Part shown: positions 52,965 through 61,510 of the stretch, one piece after another
Layout of the letters: the number at the start of each line of letters is the position of its first letter
Numbering within the stretch: the first letter of the stretch is position 1
DNA from: Spirosoma rhododendri
Lineage (GTDB): Bacteria > Bacteroidota > Bacteroidia > Cytophagales > Spirosomataceae
DNA length: 64,000 nt
NCBI RefSeq assembly: GCF_012849055.1
Contig: NZ_CP051677.1
Location: forward strand, 930,001 to 994,000
Reading direction: 5' to 3'
Made by a program: the position numbers and the translations under genes
The notes under the pieces: generated by a model
Databases searched by the model: none
Seen by the model: only the letters and a program-made list of their open reading frames with translations
Told to the model about the DNA's origin: nothing

Positions 52965-53054
52965 GTCCGGTAATCAGTTGATGCGCGGCAACGCCTAGCC
53001 AGTTACCACACCACACATCAGCTACCAGTTTACCACTGTTCTAGCTAGTCGCTT

Positions 53055-53093
53055 TACCCTGACACAAAGGCACTGTAGCTTTGTGTCAGGGTA
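53055..53093. terminator. 15-bp hairpin between ybbR-like and coaE genes
   Basis: TACCCTGACACAAAG/CTTTGTGTCAGGGTA, perfect, with a 9-base loop and weak T-run. It may be a terminator or an mRNA processing/stability element inside the cluster. Confidence 0.55.
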
Positions 53094-53125
53094 TTGTGTT
53101 TGTACGTGTCAATGATAGTTCACGA

Positions 53126-53743
53126 ATGAGATCTGTGTTTCGCGTTGGGGTTACGGGAGGAATTGGCTCGGGGAAAAGCCTCGTTTGTCGGGTGTTTGAA
53201 TCGCTGGGCGTGCCAGTGTATCTGGCCGACGACCGCGCAAAATGGCTCACCGAACATGACCCAATCCTGAAGGCCGACATTGTGCGGGTGCTTGGCCCGA
53301 TGGCCTACGACGCCCTGGGGCATTACAACCGGAGTTGGGTAGCGAGTCAGGTATTTTCCAATCCCGACCTGTTGCAAAAGCTCAACGCCGTGATTCATCC
53401 GCGCGTCCGGGCCGACACCGCCGACTGGGTAGCGCAGCAAACACACGCGCCCTACGTCATCAAAGAAGCCGCACTGATGAAAGCCGCCAGCCCGGAAACA
53501 GGTATCGATCAGGTAATCGTCGTTGAATCGCCGTTGGCTATCCGTACGCAACGCATCCTGAAGCGCGATACACACCGCACACTGGACGATATTCAGCGCA
53601 TCATTGCCAATCAGGTCAGCGATGAACAGCGTCGACAGTTCGCGGATCACATACTGGTCAATGACGATTCGCAGTTGCTGCTACCCCAAATCTGGTCACT
53701 GCACCAGCAGTTTCTAGCGCAGGCGCAACCAGCTAACAATTAA
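53126..53743 (+). CDS. coaE: Dephospho-CoA kinase
   Basis: 205 residues from the ATG at 53126. An earlier start at 53081 would lie inside the upstream hairpin. P-loop GVTGGIGSGKS at 8-18, LADDRAKWL (substrate region) and VVESPLAIRTQRILKRD (LID-like) are present. It phosphorylates dephospho-CoA, the last step of CoA synthesis. Last gene of the nusB cluster. Confidence 0.95.
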   Translation: MRSVFRVGVTGGIGSGKSLVCRVFESLGVPVYLADDRAKWLTEHDPILKADIVRVLGPMAYDALGHYNRSWVASQVFSNPDLLQKLNAVIHPRVRADTADWVAQQTHAPYVIKEAALMKAASPETGIDQVIVVESPLAIRTQRILKRDTHRTLDDIQRIIANQVSDEQRRQFADHILVNDDSQLLLPQIWSLHQQFLAQAQPANN

Positions 53744-53804
53744 CCCTGAGGTGTCTCCCTGAGAGGTTATTGGGCATTCAATCATCCATGACAAAAACGG
53801 CGAG

Positions 53805-53921
53805 TTTGTCATCCCGACGCAGCCGGGCGGCCGGTGCCGAGGGATCTTCGCTAATAGGCTATTTCATTAGCTTCTCACGAAGATCCCTCGGCACCGGCCG
53901 CCCTCCTGACGTCGGGATGAC
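53805..53921. repeat. TTTGTCATCCCGACG inverted repeat family, copy 2
   Basis: Outer TTTGTCATCCCGACG (53805-53819) faces CGTCGGGATGACA near 53909-53921. Inner 26-bp perfect arms start GGGCGGCCGGTGCCGAGG (53825-53850 with 53878-53903). Same family as 42762-42850. Confidence 0.85.
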
Positions 53922-53949
53922 AGAAAAAGATTCGTACACAACGTCTGAG

Positions 53950-53969
53950 ACGCCAGATCGGTCTGGCGT
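53950..53969. repeat. Small intergenic hairpin
   Basis: ACGCCAGA-TCGG-TCTGGCGT, preceded by GTCTGAG, a tag that looks like the GTCTC of the REP units. It may be a different REP type. No gene is seen in 53744-54044. Confidence 0.45.
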
Positions 53970-54044
53970 GAACGATCGCGCTATCTCAGGCGGCAAAATC
54001 AAATCCGTCGCGTATTTTTAGCAGATACACGCTCATCGATAGCA

Positions 54045-55715
54045 ATGAAAAAAACGACTACGCGTCTGCTGCTGGCCTATGCGGGCAGCTTCCTGCTCGG
54101 TGCCTTCGTCATGGCACCCGACGACCCTCAAAAACCAATTACCAGTGAAATGGCCGATGTGGCGTCGCGGGTGTTCGGGCTAACATTTACCCCCGCCGAG
54201 CGCGACTCCATGCTCGACAACCTCAACGACTTCCGGCCCGACTACGAAGCCCTCCGCAAAGTCGACCTGCCCAACGACGTAGCCCCAGCCCTGTATTTCA
54301 ACCCCCTGCCGACCGGCTTTAAACTGCCCACGGGCGCGTCGGCTATACCCGCCCCCGCATCGACGGGACTTAAACGTCCGGCGCAACTGAATGATCTGGC
54401 GTTTTACACCGTAGCGCAACTGGGCGAGTTGATCCGAACCAAACAGATCAGCTCGGTAGAACTGACCCGCTTTTTTCTGGACCGGCTGCACAAACACGAT
54501 GCTACGCTGCACTGCGTGATTACGTTTACCGATTCTCTAGCCATGCAGCAGGCCCGGCAAGCCGACACGGACCTGAAAGCGGGCAACTACCGGGGGCCAC
54601 TGCACGGCATTCCTTACGGTGCGAAAGACTTGCTAACCAAGCGCGGCTACAAAACGACCTGGGGTTCGGTACCGTATAAAAATCAGACGCTGACCGACGA
54701 CGCAACGGTGATCCGTAAGCTCGAAGCGGCCGGGGCGGTACTGTGCGCAAAAATGTCGGTGGGTGAGCTGGCGTGGGGCGACGTCTGGTTTGGCGGTATG
54801 ACCCGCAATCCGTGGAAGCCCGAAACGGGGTCGAGTGGCTCGTCGGCGGGATCAGCATCGGCGGTGTCGGCGGGGCTGTTGCCGTTTGCCATTGGCACTG
54901 AAACACTAGGGTCGATCGTGTCGCCGTCGACGGTGTGCGGCACGACTGGCTTACGGCCCACCTTCGGGCGGGTAAGCCGGCACGGGGCTATGGCACTGAG
55001 CTGGAGCATGGATAAAATTGGTCCCATCACGCGGTCGGTCAACGACTGTGCGCTGGTGTTCAACGCTATTCACGGCCCCGACGGGCTCGACCTGACCGTT
55101 ATGGCCGCTCCGTTCCGCTACGCGCTCAAAACCTCACTGAAAGGCATGCGGATTGGCTACGTAAAAAAAGCGTTCGAGAGCAACTACCCCACCCGCAGCA
55201 ACGATTCGCTGACACTTCAATCCCTGCGTTCGCTTGGGGCCGAGCTGGTACCAATTGATCTGCCAACTACCATATCTTCCGGTCGAATCGGTTTTATTCT
55301 GGGCGTGGAAGCGGCTGCCTCATTCGATGAACTGACCCGCTCCGGGCGCGACGACGAGATGGTGCGGCAGATCAAAAATGCGTGGCCGAATGAGTTCCGC
55401 TCGTCGCGGTTTGTACCGGCGGTGGAATACGTACAGGCTAATCGCGCCCGTACCCGGCTCATCAACGACATGGCCGCTCTGCTGAAAAAGGAACGGCTGA
55501 CCGTGTACATCAGCCCGACCTATGCGGGCGGTAACCTGACGCTAACCAACCTGACCGGCCATCCCTGCGTGGTTGTACCCAACGGATTCAACGCGCAGAA
55601 AACCCCGTCCAGCATTACATTCATGGGTCAGCTGTTTGCGGAGGGCGATGTACTGGCCGTGGCCGGAGCCTATCAGCAGGCTACGGAATGGCACAGGAAG
55701 CACCCGTCGATGTAA
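54045..55715 (+). CDS. Amidase (amidase signature family), exported
   Basis: 556 residues. N-terminal signal or membrane anchor (LLLAYAGSFLLGAFVMA). Amidase-signature catalytic triad: Lys194 (GIPYGAKDLL), a cis-Ser in GSSGSSAGS (262-270) and nucleophile Ser290 (ETLGSIVSPS). It hydrolyses amides; it resembles Asp-tRNA/Glu-tRNA amidotransferase A but no gatB/C are near and it is exported, so a periplasmic amide hydrolase is likely. Substrate unknown. Confidence 0.9.
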   Translation: MKKTTTRLLLAYAGSFLLGAFVMAPDDPQKPITSEMADVASRVFGLTFTPAERDSMLDNLNDFRPDYEALRKVDLPNDVAPALYFNPLPTGFKLPTGASAIPAPASTGLKRPAQLNDLAFYTVAQLGELIRTKQISSVELTRFFLDRLHKHDATLHCVITFTDSLAMQQARQADTDLKAGNYRGPLHGIPYGAKDLLTKRGYKTTWGSVPYKNQTLTDDATVIRKLEAAGAVLCAKMSVGELAWGDVWFGGMTRNPWKPETGSSGSSAGSASAVSAGLLPFAIGTETLGSIVSPSTVCGTTGLRPTFGRVSRHGAMALSWSMDKIGPITRSVNDCALVFNAIHGPDGLDLTVMAAPFRYALKTSLKGMRIGYVKKAFESNYPTRSNDSLTLQSLRSLGAELVPIDLPTTISSGRIGFILGVEAAASFDELTRSGRDDEMVRQIKNAWPNEFRSSRFVPAVEYVQANRARTRLINDMAALLKKERLTVYISPTYAGGNLTLTNLTGHPCVVVPNGFNAQKTPSSITFMGQLFAEGDVLAVAGAYQQATEWHRKHPSM

Positions 55716-55793
55716 CCTTACGCCTGCCCGGTTTCCACAAACCTTTCAGCAGCATCAGACGTTCTTTACAGGAACACTAACAACAACTACGTT

Positions 55794-56372
55794 ATGAAAC
55801 GTCTGATGCTTTTGATGGCTTTATTTCCGCTGCTGTACGCCTGTGCACCGCGCGTTGCCGTCGACTACAACAACAAGGTTGACTACAGCAAGTACCGTAC
55901 GTTTACCTGGATGGACTCCGACATAAAAGCGGGGCAGAATCCACTCTACTACAATCAGATCGCTACCGACAATGTCGAAAACACGGTAGGCCAGGTATTG
56001 AAGGGCAAGGGGCTGAAAGAAAACACGAAGAACCCGGACCTGCTGGTAGGTTATCACTTCTTCGTTGAAGACAAAACGCGCACGGTATCGACGCCAAACT
56101 CGGCCTTTTATGGTCCGTTTGGGGGCTGGGGTCGCTGGGGTTATGGCGGCTGGGGACCCGGTTACTGGGGTGGCTGGGGCGGTACACAGCAGTACATGCA
56201 GGAGCAGTACAAATCCGGCACCGTAGTCGTTGATATGGTCGATGCTGATACCAAAAAGCTGGTATGGCGCGGTTCTATCCAGGATGCAGTTAACAACCCG
56301 GCTAACATCTCTGACCGACTCACCAAGCAGGTACAGGAAATTGTCGACAAATTTCCGGATCGTAACAGCTAA
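55794..56372 (+). CDS. DUF4136 lipoprotein with Gly/Trp-rich insert
   Basis: 192 residues. Lipobox Cys17 (FPLLYAC). DUF4136 core with VDYSKYRTFTWMD, NTVGQVLKGKGLKENTKNPDLLVGYHF and VVVDMVDADTKKLVWRGSIQDAV. An insert at about residues 104-128 is a Gly/Trp/Tyr-rich low-complexity segment (GGWGRWGYGG, WGGWGG). Outer-membrane lipoprotein of unknown role. Confidence 0.88.
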   Translation: MKRLMLLMALFPLLYACAPRVAVDYNNKVDYSKYRTFTWMDSDIKAGQNPLYYNQIATDNVENTVGQVLKGKGLKENTKNPDLLVGYHFFVEDKTRTVSTPNSAFYGPFGGWGRWGYGGWGPGYWGGWGGTQQYMQEQYKSGTVVVDMVDADTKKLVWRGSIQDAVNNPANISDRLTKQVQEIVDKFPDRNS

Positions 56373-56435
56373 GCGAGATAGGTTAAACAAACATCGGACC
56401 GCCGAAGCGGCATTCTGCTGTTTAAGACTAAATAG

Positions 56436-56468
56436 AAAAGGGGAAGCTGATCGTCAGCTTCCCCTTTT
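56436..56468. terminator. Bidirectional terminator
   Basis: 15-bp stem AAAAGGGGAAGCTGA/TCAGCTTCCCCTTTT with loop TCG, between convergent genes. Confidence 0.92.
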
Positions 56469-56487
56469 TGTTGGTTGGATTGTACCG

Positions 56488-57399
56488 TTACCAGAGTTTT
56501 TCGGGATACACACCCTGCTCGTGCAGCCGACGCAGCGACGCCTGTACAGTCGGCTTATCGTCGGGGTAAGTCACGCCAAACCACTCCGACTGACTGCGGA
56601 ACACCCGGCACCGGCCCTGCCCCCGCTGAATAAGCTTTTCCATAACCGACGGGATATAAAACTCGGCTTTGGGCTTGTCGAAGTTCGCGCGGGCGTACTC
56701 CTCAAACTGATCCTTTACCAGCGGAAATACCGCCGGTTTGAAGCCCCAGAAGTTCATCGACACAGGCGTATCGGGGTCGAGCGTCTCGAACACGTCGCCT
56801 TCTTCAAAGCCGATAACGCTACCCGTCAGGCCAGCTTCTTTCCGGTAGATTTTCGTGCGCTCAACTACCGACGTCAGGTTTTCCTGCTCGTCGACCGTGC
56901 ATACCCCGCGCGACACTGACCCAAACTCAGACAACGTGTTCTTTACCTCATAACCGACCATCGCGTGCAGCGCGGGATCAGGATCGGTTTGCAGAAATTC
57001 GCCCAGTACCCGAAACGATTCAGGGCCGTAGAAGTCGTCGGCGTTGATAACGGCAAACGGCGTTTTTGTCTGCTCCCAGGCGCACAGCATGGCGTGGCCC
57101 GTTCCCCAGGGTTTGGTCCGGTCGATCGGCCCCATGTCGGCGGGTACGTAGGAGTTCAGCGCCTGAATAGCATAGTCGACCTCAATTTTTCCGGCCAGTT
57201 TCGCACCGAAGATTTCCTCGAAATCAGCTTTTAGCTCTTCTCGGATAATGAAAACGACCTTACCGAAGCCAGCCCGGATAGCGTCGAACAGCGAGTAGTC
57301 CATGATGGTTTCGCCGTTCGGTCCAAACTGATCGAGTTGTTTGATACCCCCGTATCGACTGCCCATTCCGGCTGCCAGCAGGAGAAGTGTTGGTTTCAT
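56488..57399 (-). CDS. Sugar-phosphate nucleotidyltransferase-like protein
   Basis: 303 residues from the ATG at 57399; an in-frame start at 57429 adds ten residues. N-terminal nucleotide motif LLLAAGMGSRYGGIKQLDQFGPNGETIMDYSLFDAI, then VINADDFYGPESF (metal/sugar region). It belongs to the NTP_transferase family. The GP-GETIMDY form is common in Bacteroidota proteins of unassigned sugar substrate. Divergent from the hmgA cluster. Confidence 0.85.
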   Translation of the reverse strand: MKPTLLLLAAGMGSRYGGIKQLDQFGPNGETIMDYSLFDAIRAGFGKVVFIIREELKADFEEIFGAKLAGKIEVDYAIQALNSYVPADMGPIDRTKPWGTGHAMLCAWEQTKTPFAVINADDFYGPESFRVLGEFLQTDPDPALHAMVGYEVKNTLSEFGSVSRGVCTVDEQENLTSVVERTKIYRKEAGLTGSVIGFEEGDVFETLDPDTPVSMNFWGFKPAVFPLVKDQFEEYARANFDKPKAEFYIPSVMEKLIQRGQGRCRVFRSQSEWFGVTYPDDKPTVQASLRRLHEQGVYPEKLW

Positions 57400-57607
57400 A
57401 GGAATGTAATTGGTTGCGCCGACGAACACTTCCGTTCAGCGTCCCAAAAGTAGCCAAAAACGATAGCGGCCATTAGTTACTGAGAAAAATAGCCGTCTGC
57501 CTTTCCCGCTTTTGGTTACTAAACCCAGCGTTACGCTTATTCGCACTCATTAATCTTCAATTATAAAAATTCTTTCTCAACAATATTCTATTTAGAGTTG
57601 TTGTTAG

Positions 57608-57650
57608 TATAATTGTAGGCAAAGCAATAGTTGCCTTGGCAATTAATTCA
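57608..57650 (+). promoter_or_regulatory. Candidate promoter and operator of the tyrosine-degradation cluster
   Basis: TATAATTG at 57608-57615 is one mismatch from TAnnTTTG. Just downstream a palindrome TTGCC-TT-GGCAA (57631-57642) extends imperfectly to 8 of 10 positions per arm. A MarR-type regulator encoded within the cluster (60966) is the obvious candidate ligand-responsive repressor. 57400-57607 is AT-rich with no gene. Confidence 0.4.
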
Positions 57651-57665
57651 CTTCATCAATAAAGT

Positions 57666-57701
57666 CCGTCGCGCCGGGGTTGCAGAACGTCGGCGCGACG
57701 G
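57666..57701 (+). promoter_or_regulatory. GC-rich 11-bp hairpin just upstream of hmgA start
   Basis: CCGTCGCGCCG (57666-57676) pairs exactly with CGGCGCGACGG (57691-57701), loop 14 bases, and ends 8 bases before the ATG. It should fold strongly and could hinder ribosome access or respond to a regulator. It has no T-tract. Confidence 0.6.
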
Positions 57702-57709
57702 CACAAGCT

Positions 57710-58909
57710 ATGCCGTTCTACCACACACTCGGTCAGATTCCGCAGAAGCGCCACACGCAGTTTGCCAAACCGGCAACCGGCACCGACAGCCCGGTACCGT
57801 CGGCAAACCTGTACTATGAGCAGCTGTTCGGTACAATCGGATTCGAGGGCATGTCATCGCTCCTCTACCACGCGCATCGCCCGACGATGGTCAAACATGT
57901 ATCTGACAGTGTTGACATGACGCCGAAGCTGGCCGTCGATAAGAATATGCTGTCGCGGAAGCTGTTAGGGTTTGAGGTTCCACCGGCCGATGATTTTCTC
58001 GACAGCCGCACGCCGTTGTTGCTCAACAACGATCTGATTGTGGGGCTTGCTTCTCCGCGTCAGTCGATGACGGACTATTTCTACAAAAACGCCGATTCCG
58101 ATGAGTTGCTGTTTGTGCATCGGGGGGCGGGGCGGCTGCGGACTTTGTTCGGCACACTGCCATTCGGCTACGGCGACTATCTGATTATTCCGCGCGGAGT
58201 GATTTACCAGATCGAGTTCGACCAGCCTGCCGATGCAACCAGCGAAAACCGGCTGCTGTACGTCGAGTCGCATTCACCGATTTACACGCCCAAACGGTAC
58301 CGCAACCAGTTTGGGCAGTTACTGGAACATTCGCCTTTCTGCGAACGCGACATCCGCCGACCGCAGGATCTGGAAACGCACGACGAAACGGGCGATTTTC
58401 TGATCAAGATCAAAAAACAAGGGTCTTTGCATTCGCTGGTCTACGCCAGTCATCCGTTCGACGTGGTGGGCTGGGACGGTTACAACTATCCGTATGCGTT
58501 CAACATTCAGAATTTCGAACCCATAACCGGCCGCGTCCATCAGCCGCCACCGGTACACCAGACGTTCCAGACCGATTCGTTTGTTGTTTGCTCGTTTGTA
58601 CCGCGCCTGTTCGATTACCATCCGCTGGCGATTCCGGCTCCGTACAACCACTCGAACATCGACTCCGACGAAGTGATCTACTATGTCGACGGTGATTTTA
58701 TGAGCCGCAACGACATCAAACCGGGTCACATCACGCTGCATCCGGGTGGTATTCCGCACGGACCCGCACCGGGTGCCATGGAACGAAGCATTGGCAAGAA
58801 AGAAACCGTTGAATACGCGGTGATGGTCGATACGTTCCGCCCGCTGATGCTGACGGAGCAGGCTTTGAAACTGGACGACGGTATTTATTACCAGTCGTGG
58901 CTGGAGTGA
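57710..58909 (+). CDS. hmgA: Homogentisate 1,2-dioxygenase
   Basis: 399 residues from the ATG at 57710. An in-frame TTG at 57680 would start inside the leader hairpin. The N-terminus PFYHTLGQIPQKRHTQF is typical of the Bacteroidota enzyme. Candidate iron ligands lie in YNHSNIDSDEVIYYVDGDF (His314, Glu321) and HPGGIPHGPAPG (His344, His350). It opens the ring of homogentisate to maleylacetoacetate. First gene of a cluster with hpd, phhA, a MarR regulator and fahA. Confidence 0.93.
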   Translation: MPFYHTLGQIPQKRHTQFAKPATGTDSPVPSANLYYEQLFGTIGFEGMSSLLYHAHRPTMVKHVSDSVDMTPKLAVDKNMLSRKLLGFEVPPADDFLDSRTPLLLNNDLIVGLASPRQSMTDYFYKNADSDELLFVHRGAGRLRTLFGTLPFGYGDYLIIPRGVIYQIEFDQPADATSENRLLYVESHSPIYTPKRYRNQFGQLLEHSPFCERDIRRPQDLETHDETGDFLIKIKKQGSLHSLVYASHPFDVVGWDGYNYPYAFNIQNFEPITGRVHQPPPVHQTFQTDSFVVCSFVPRLFDYHPLAIPAPYNHSNIDSDEVIYYVDGDFMSRNDIKPGHITLHPGGIPHGPAPGAMERSIGKKETVEYAVMVDTFRPLMLTEQALKLDDGIYYQSWLE

Positions 58910-58933
58910 CCCCACCATAACGGGGTGGGGTCA
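58907..58933 (+). other. Hairpin across the hmgA stop codon
   Basis: TGACCCCACC/GGTGGGGTCA, 10-bp perfect stem with a 7-base loop. The first arm contains the TGA stop. No T-tract follows, so an mRNA-end or processing role is more likely than termination. Confidence 0.55.
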
Positions 58934-58957
58934 ACAAAAAACATACATCAACTCATC

Positions 58958-60078
58958 ATGGAAACGCTCGAGCTTCATCAAACCGAGACTGCCGATTTCC
59001 TGCCACTAAACGGCATCGATTACATTGAACTGTACGTGGGCAATGCCCTACAGTCGGCGCATTATTTTCAGACGGCCTTCGGCTTTCAGCCGGTAGCTCA
59101 CGCGGGGCTGACGACGGGCCTGCGCGATCGGGAATCGTACGTGTTGCAGCAGGGAAAGATCCGGCTGGTACTTACCTCCTCGCTGTACGGTTATACCCAG
59201 ATCGGTGAGCACGTCGACAAGCACGGCGATGGTGTACGGGTGGTGGCCCTGTGGGTCGACGATGCAACGCTGGCCTTTGAGGAAACAGTCAGGCGGGGGC
59301 CAAGCCCTTCATTGAACCGACGACCATGCAGGACGAACACGGGCGGGTCGTGCGGTCGGGGATTCACCTGTACGGCGACACTGTACACCTGTTCGTGGAA
59401 CGCAAAGCGTATGATGGTCTCTTTCTGCCCGGTTTTACCGCCTGGACACCAGCCTACCAGCCAGCCGAAGCGGGGCTGCGGTACGTCGATCACATGGTGG
59501 CGAACGTCAACTGGAACCGCATGAACTACTGGATGGATTTCTACCACGATGTCATGGGCTTTCAGCAACTGGTATCGTTCGACGACAAAGACATCTCGAC
59601 CGAATACACGGCCCTGATGAGCAAAGTCATGAGCAACGGTAATGGGCGCGTGAAATTCCCGATCAACGAGCCGGCCGAAGGCAAGAAAAAATCGCAGATC
59701 GAAGAGTACCTTGACTTCTACGGCGGTCCGGGTATTCAGCACATCGCCGTGGCGACCGACAACATCGTGGAAACGGTGCTGACGCTGCAAGAGCGGGGCG
59801 TCGAGTTTCTGACGGTACCGGACGCGTATTACGACACGCTGGCCGAGCGGGTCGGTCCGATCGACGAGGAGATTGCCACGCTGCGCCCGCTGGGCGTGCT
59901 GGTCGACCGCGATGAGGAAGGGTATCTGTTGCAGATTTTCACCCGCCCTGTCGGCTCCCGCCCAACGCTATTTTTCGAGATCATTCAACGCAAGGGGGCG
60001 CGCTCGTTCGGCAAAGGCAATTTCAAAGCCCTCTTCGAAGCCATCGAACGCGAACAGGCGCTTAGGGGGACGTTATGA
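58958..60078 (+). pseudogene. hpd: 4-hydroxyphenylpyruvate dioxygenase with a one-base frameshift
   Basis: The first frame holds the N-terminal vicinal-oxygen-chelate domain (FLPLNGIDYIELYVGNALQSAHYFQTAFGF). At the G-run 59295-59299 it breaks. The second frame continues [15 protein letters not shown] and the iron-binding C-terminal domain with YVDHMVANV (His), [15 protein letters not shown] (His) and [19 protein letters not shown] (Glu). Adding one G gives 373 residues, the normal length. It converts 4-hydroxyphenylpyruvate to homogentisate. Neighbouring pathway genes are intact, which supports an undercalled base. Confidence 0.92.
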
Positions 60079-60085
60079 TTAATTG

Positions 60086-60174
60086 TGAATGATGGAGTGA
60101 TAGAATGATTGAATGGGCTGACGCGAACATTTTTCAATCATTCCATCACTCTATCATTCAATCATTCTATCACA
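60086..60174. repeat. GAATGATGGAGTGATA inverted repeat family, copy 2
   Basis: Left arm and spacer (60086 onward) match 18058-18100 nearly base for base. The right arm carries an additional CAATCATTC unit, giving a longer imperfect inverted repeat. It fills the hpd-phhA gap. Confidence 0.82.
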
Positions 60175-60177
60175 GCT

Positions 60178-60918
60178 ATGCACCAATCCTATCCCCAATA
60201 CACCCCCGACGAGCAGGCGATGTGGGCGATGCTGTTTCGACGGCAGATGGCGCAGTTGCCCGGTATGGCCAGTGAAACGTTTCTGGCGGGTATCGCAGCG
60301 ACGGGCTTTCGCGAAGACCGTATTCCTGACTTTGCCCACGACCTGAACCCCCGTCTCCGCCAGCTTACGGGCTGGCAGGTGGTGGCCGTGCCGGGGCTGA
60401 TCGACAACCGGCAGTTTTTCGAATTAATGGCCAATCAGCAGTTTCCAGCGACTACCTGGCTGCGTCGGCGCGATCAGCTGGATTACCTGCCGGAGCCGGA
60501 TATGTTTCATGACACGTTTGGCCATGTACCGCTGCTGTCGAATCAGGCATTCTGCGATTTTCTGGCGTCGCTGAGTCGAATTGCGTTGACGCATATCGAC
60601 AGCGAAGACGCCATTGCCATGATTTCGCGGCTCTACTGGTACACCGTCGAGTTCGGCCTGATTCAGGAAGATACCGCTCTCGGATCGGGCGGGTTGCGCA
60701 TTTACGGCGGGGGCATCCTGTCGTCGGCGGGCGAAACCAGTCACAGCCTGTATAACCCCGCCGTGCAGCGTCGGCCCTACGATGTCGATACGCTGTTGCA
60801 GACGCCGTATGTGATCGACCGGTTTCAGGAGCAGTATTTCGTGATCGATTCGTATGAGCAGTTGTACGCATCGATACCCGAAATCGAAGCCCGGCTGGAG
60901 GCTTTGCTGGTTAGTTGA
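60178..60918 (+). CDS. phhA: Phenylalanine 4-monooxygenase
   Basis: 246 residues from the ATG at 60178; a start at 60109 would translate the repeat. Catalytic iron ligands: His111 and His116 in FHDTFGHVPLL and Glu158 in YWYTVEFGL, with the spacing of bacterial enzymes. It hydroxylates phenylalanine to tyrosine with tetrahydropterin, feeding hpd. The length is normal for the bacterial, regulatory-domain-free form. Confidence 0.94.
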   Translation: MHQSYPQYTPDEQAMWAMLFRRQMAQLPGMASETFLAGIAATGFREDRIPDFAHDLNPRLRQLTGWQVVAVPGLIDNRQFFELMANQQFPATTWLRRRDQLDYLPEPDMFHDTFGHVPLLSNQAFCDFLASLSRIALTHIDSEDAIAMISRLYWYTVEFGLIQEDTALGSGGLRIYGGGILSSAGETSHSLYNPAVQRRPYDVDTLLQTPYVIDRFQEQYFVIDSYEQLYASIPEIEARLEALLVS

Positions 60919-60965
60919 ACGGCAGGCGTTAACTTGCCGGTTAACCGGCTGCTCACTCCCTGTTT

Positions 60966-61403
60966 ATGACGCACCCCTCGGACGCAAGGGCTTATTTTTT
61001 CAAAATCGACACCACGATCAAGAAGATCCGCAACGCTCTGCAAAAGCAGTTCAACGATGCGGGATTCGACCTGACCGTGGATCAGTGGGTTGTGCTCGAT
61101 CACATTGCCCGTAATCCCGGTATCAGCCAGAATTCAATTTCGGAGATAACCGTCAAAGATGCGCCCACGGTGACGCGAATCATCGACCTGCTGAGCCAGA
61201 AAGGGCTTGTTGAACGCCGGATGGCGGATACCGACCGGCGGAAGTTTCTGGTATTCCTGACCGACGCCGGGCAAGCTAAATACGACGAAGTATTACCCGT
61301 CGTGTCGGCCATGCGCCGAAAAGGCTGGGGCAACCTCAGCGACGACGATTACCATCAGTTCGTCAAGATCATGGACTCGATCTACCAGAATATGAGCGAG
61401 TAG
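60966..61403 (+). CDS. MarR-family transcriptional regulator
   Basis: 145 residues. Winged helix with VDQWVVLDHIARNPGISQNSISEITVKDAPTVTRIIDLLSQKGLVERRMADTDRRKFLVFLTDAG, the standard MarR DNA-binding core, and flanking dimerisation helices. It is embedded between phhA and fahA, so it probably controls phenylalanine/tyrosine degradation, perhaps through the palindrome at 57631. Confidence 0.92.
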   Translation: MTHPSDARAYFFKIDTTIKKIRNALQKQFNDAGFDLTVDQWVVLDHIARNPGISQNSISEITVKDAPTVTRIIDLLSQKGLVERRMADTDRRKFLVFLTDAGQAKYDEVLPVVSAMRRKGWGNLSDDDYHQFVKIMDSIYQNMSE

Positions 61404-61410
61404 GTGAACA

Positions 61411-61504
61411 AGTTTAAGGTTTGTAGTTTAACGTTTAAGGTTAGTCGTACAACCAAACAGAGCATCGCCACAAACCTTAAACGTTGAACCACAAACTTTG
61501 AACT
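61411..61504. repeat. Dispersed GTTTAACGTTTAA inverted repeat, copy 3
   Basis: Arms 61411-61442 and 61473-61504, largely complementary, core GTTTAACGTTTAAGG. The variable segment TTTGTAG is answered by CACAAA with a few mismatches. It lies between the MarR gene and fahA. Confidence 0.82.
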
Positions 61505-61510
61505 CCCCGC

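Noticed and set aside
54045..55715. gatA subunit of Asp/Glu-tRNA amidotransferase
   Set aside because: It has an export signal and no gatB or gatC nearby; a general exported amidase fits better.
58925..58960. GTG start for hpd at 58925
   Set aside because: It would begin inside the hairpin after hmgA. The ATG at 58958 gives a normal-length protein.
5070..59300. Programmed ribosomal frameshifting in the four split genes
   Set aside because: The sites are plain G or C runs without slippery heptamers, stimulatory structures or any family precedent. All four look like one-base contractions.
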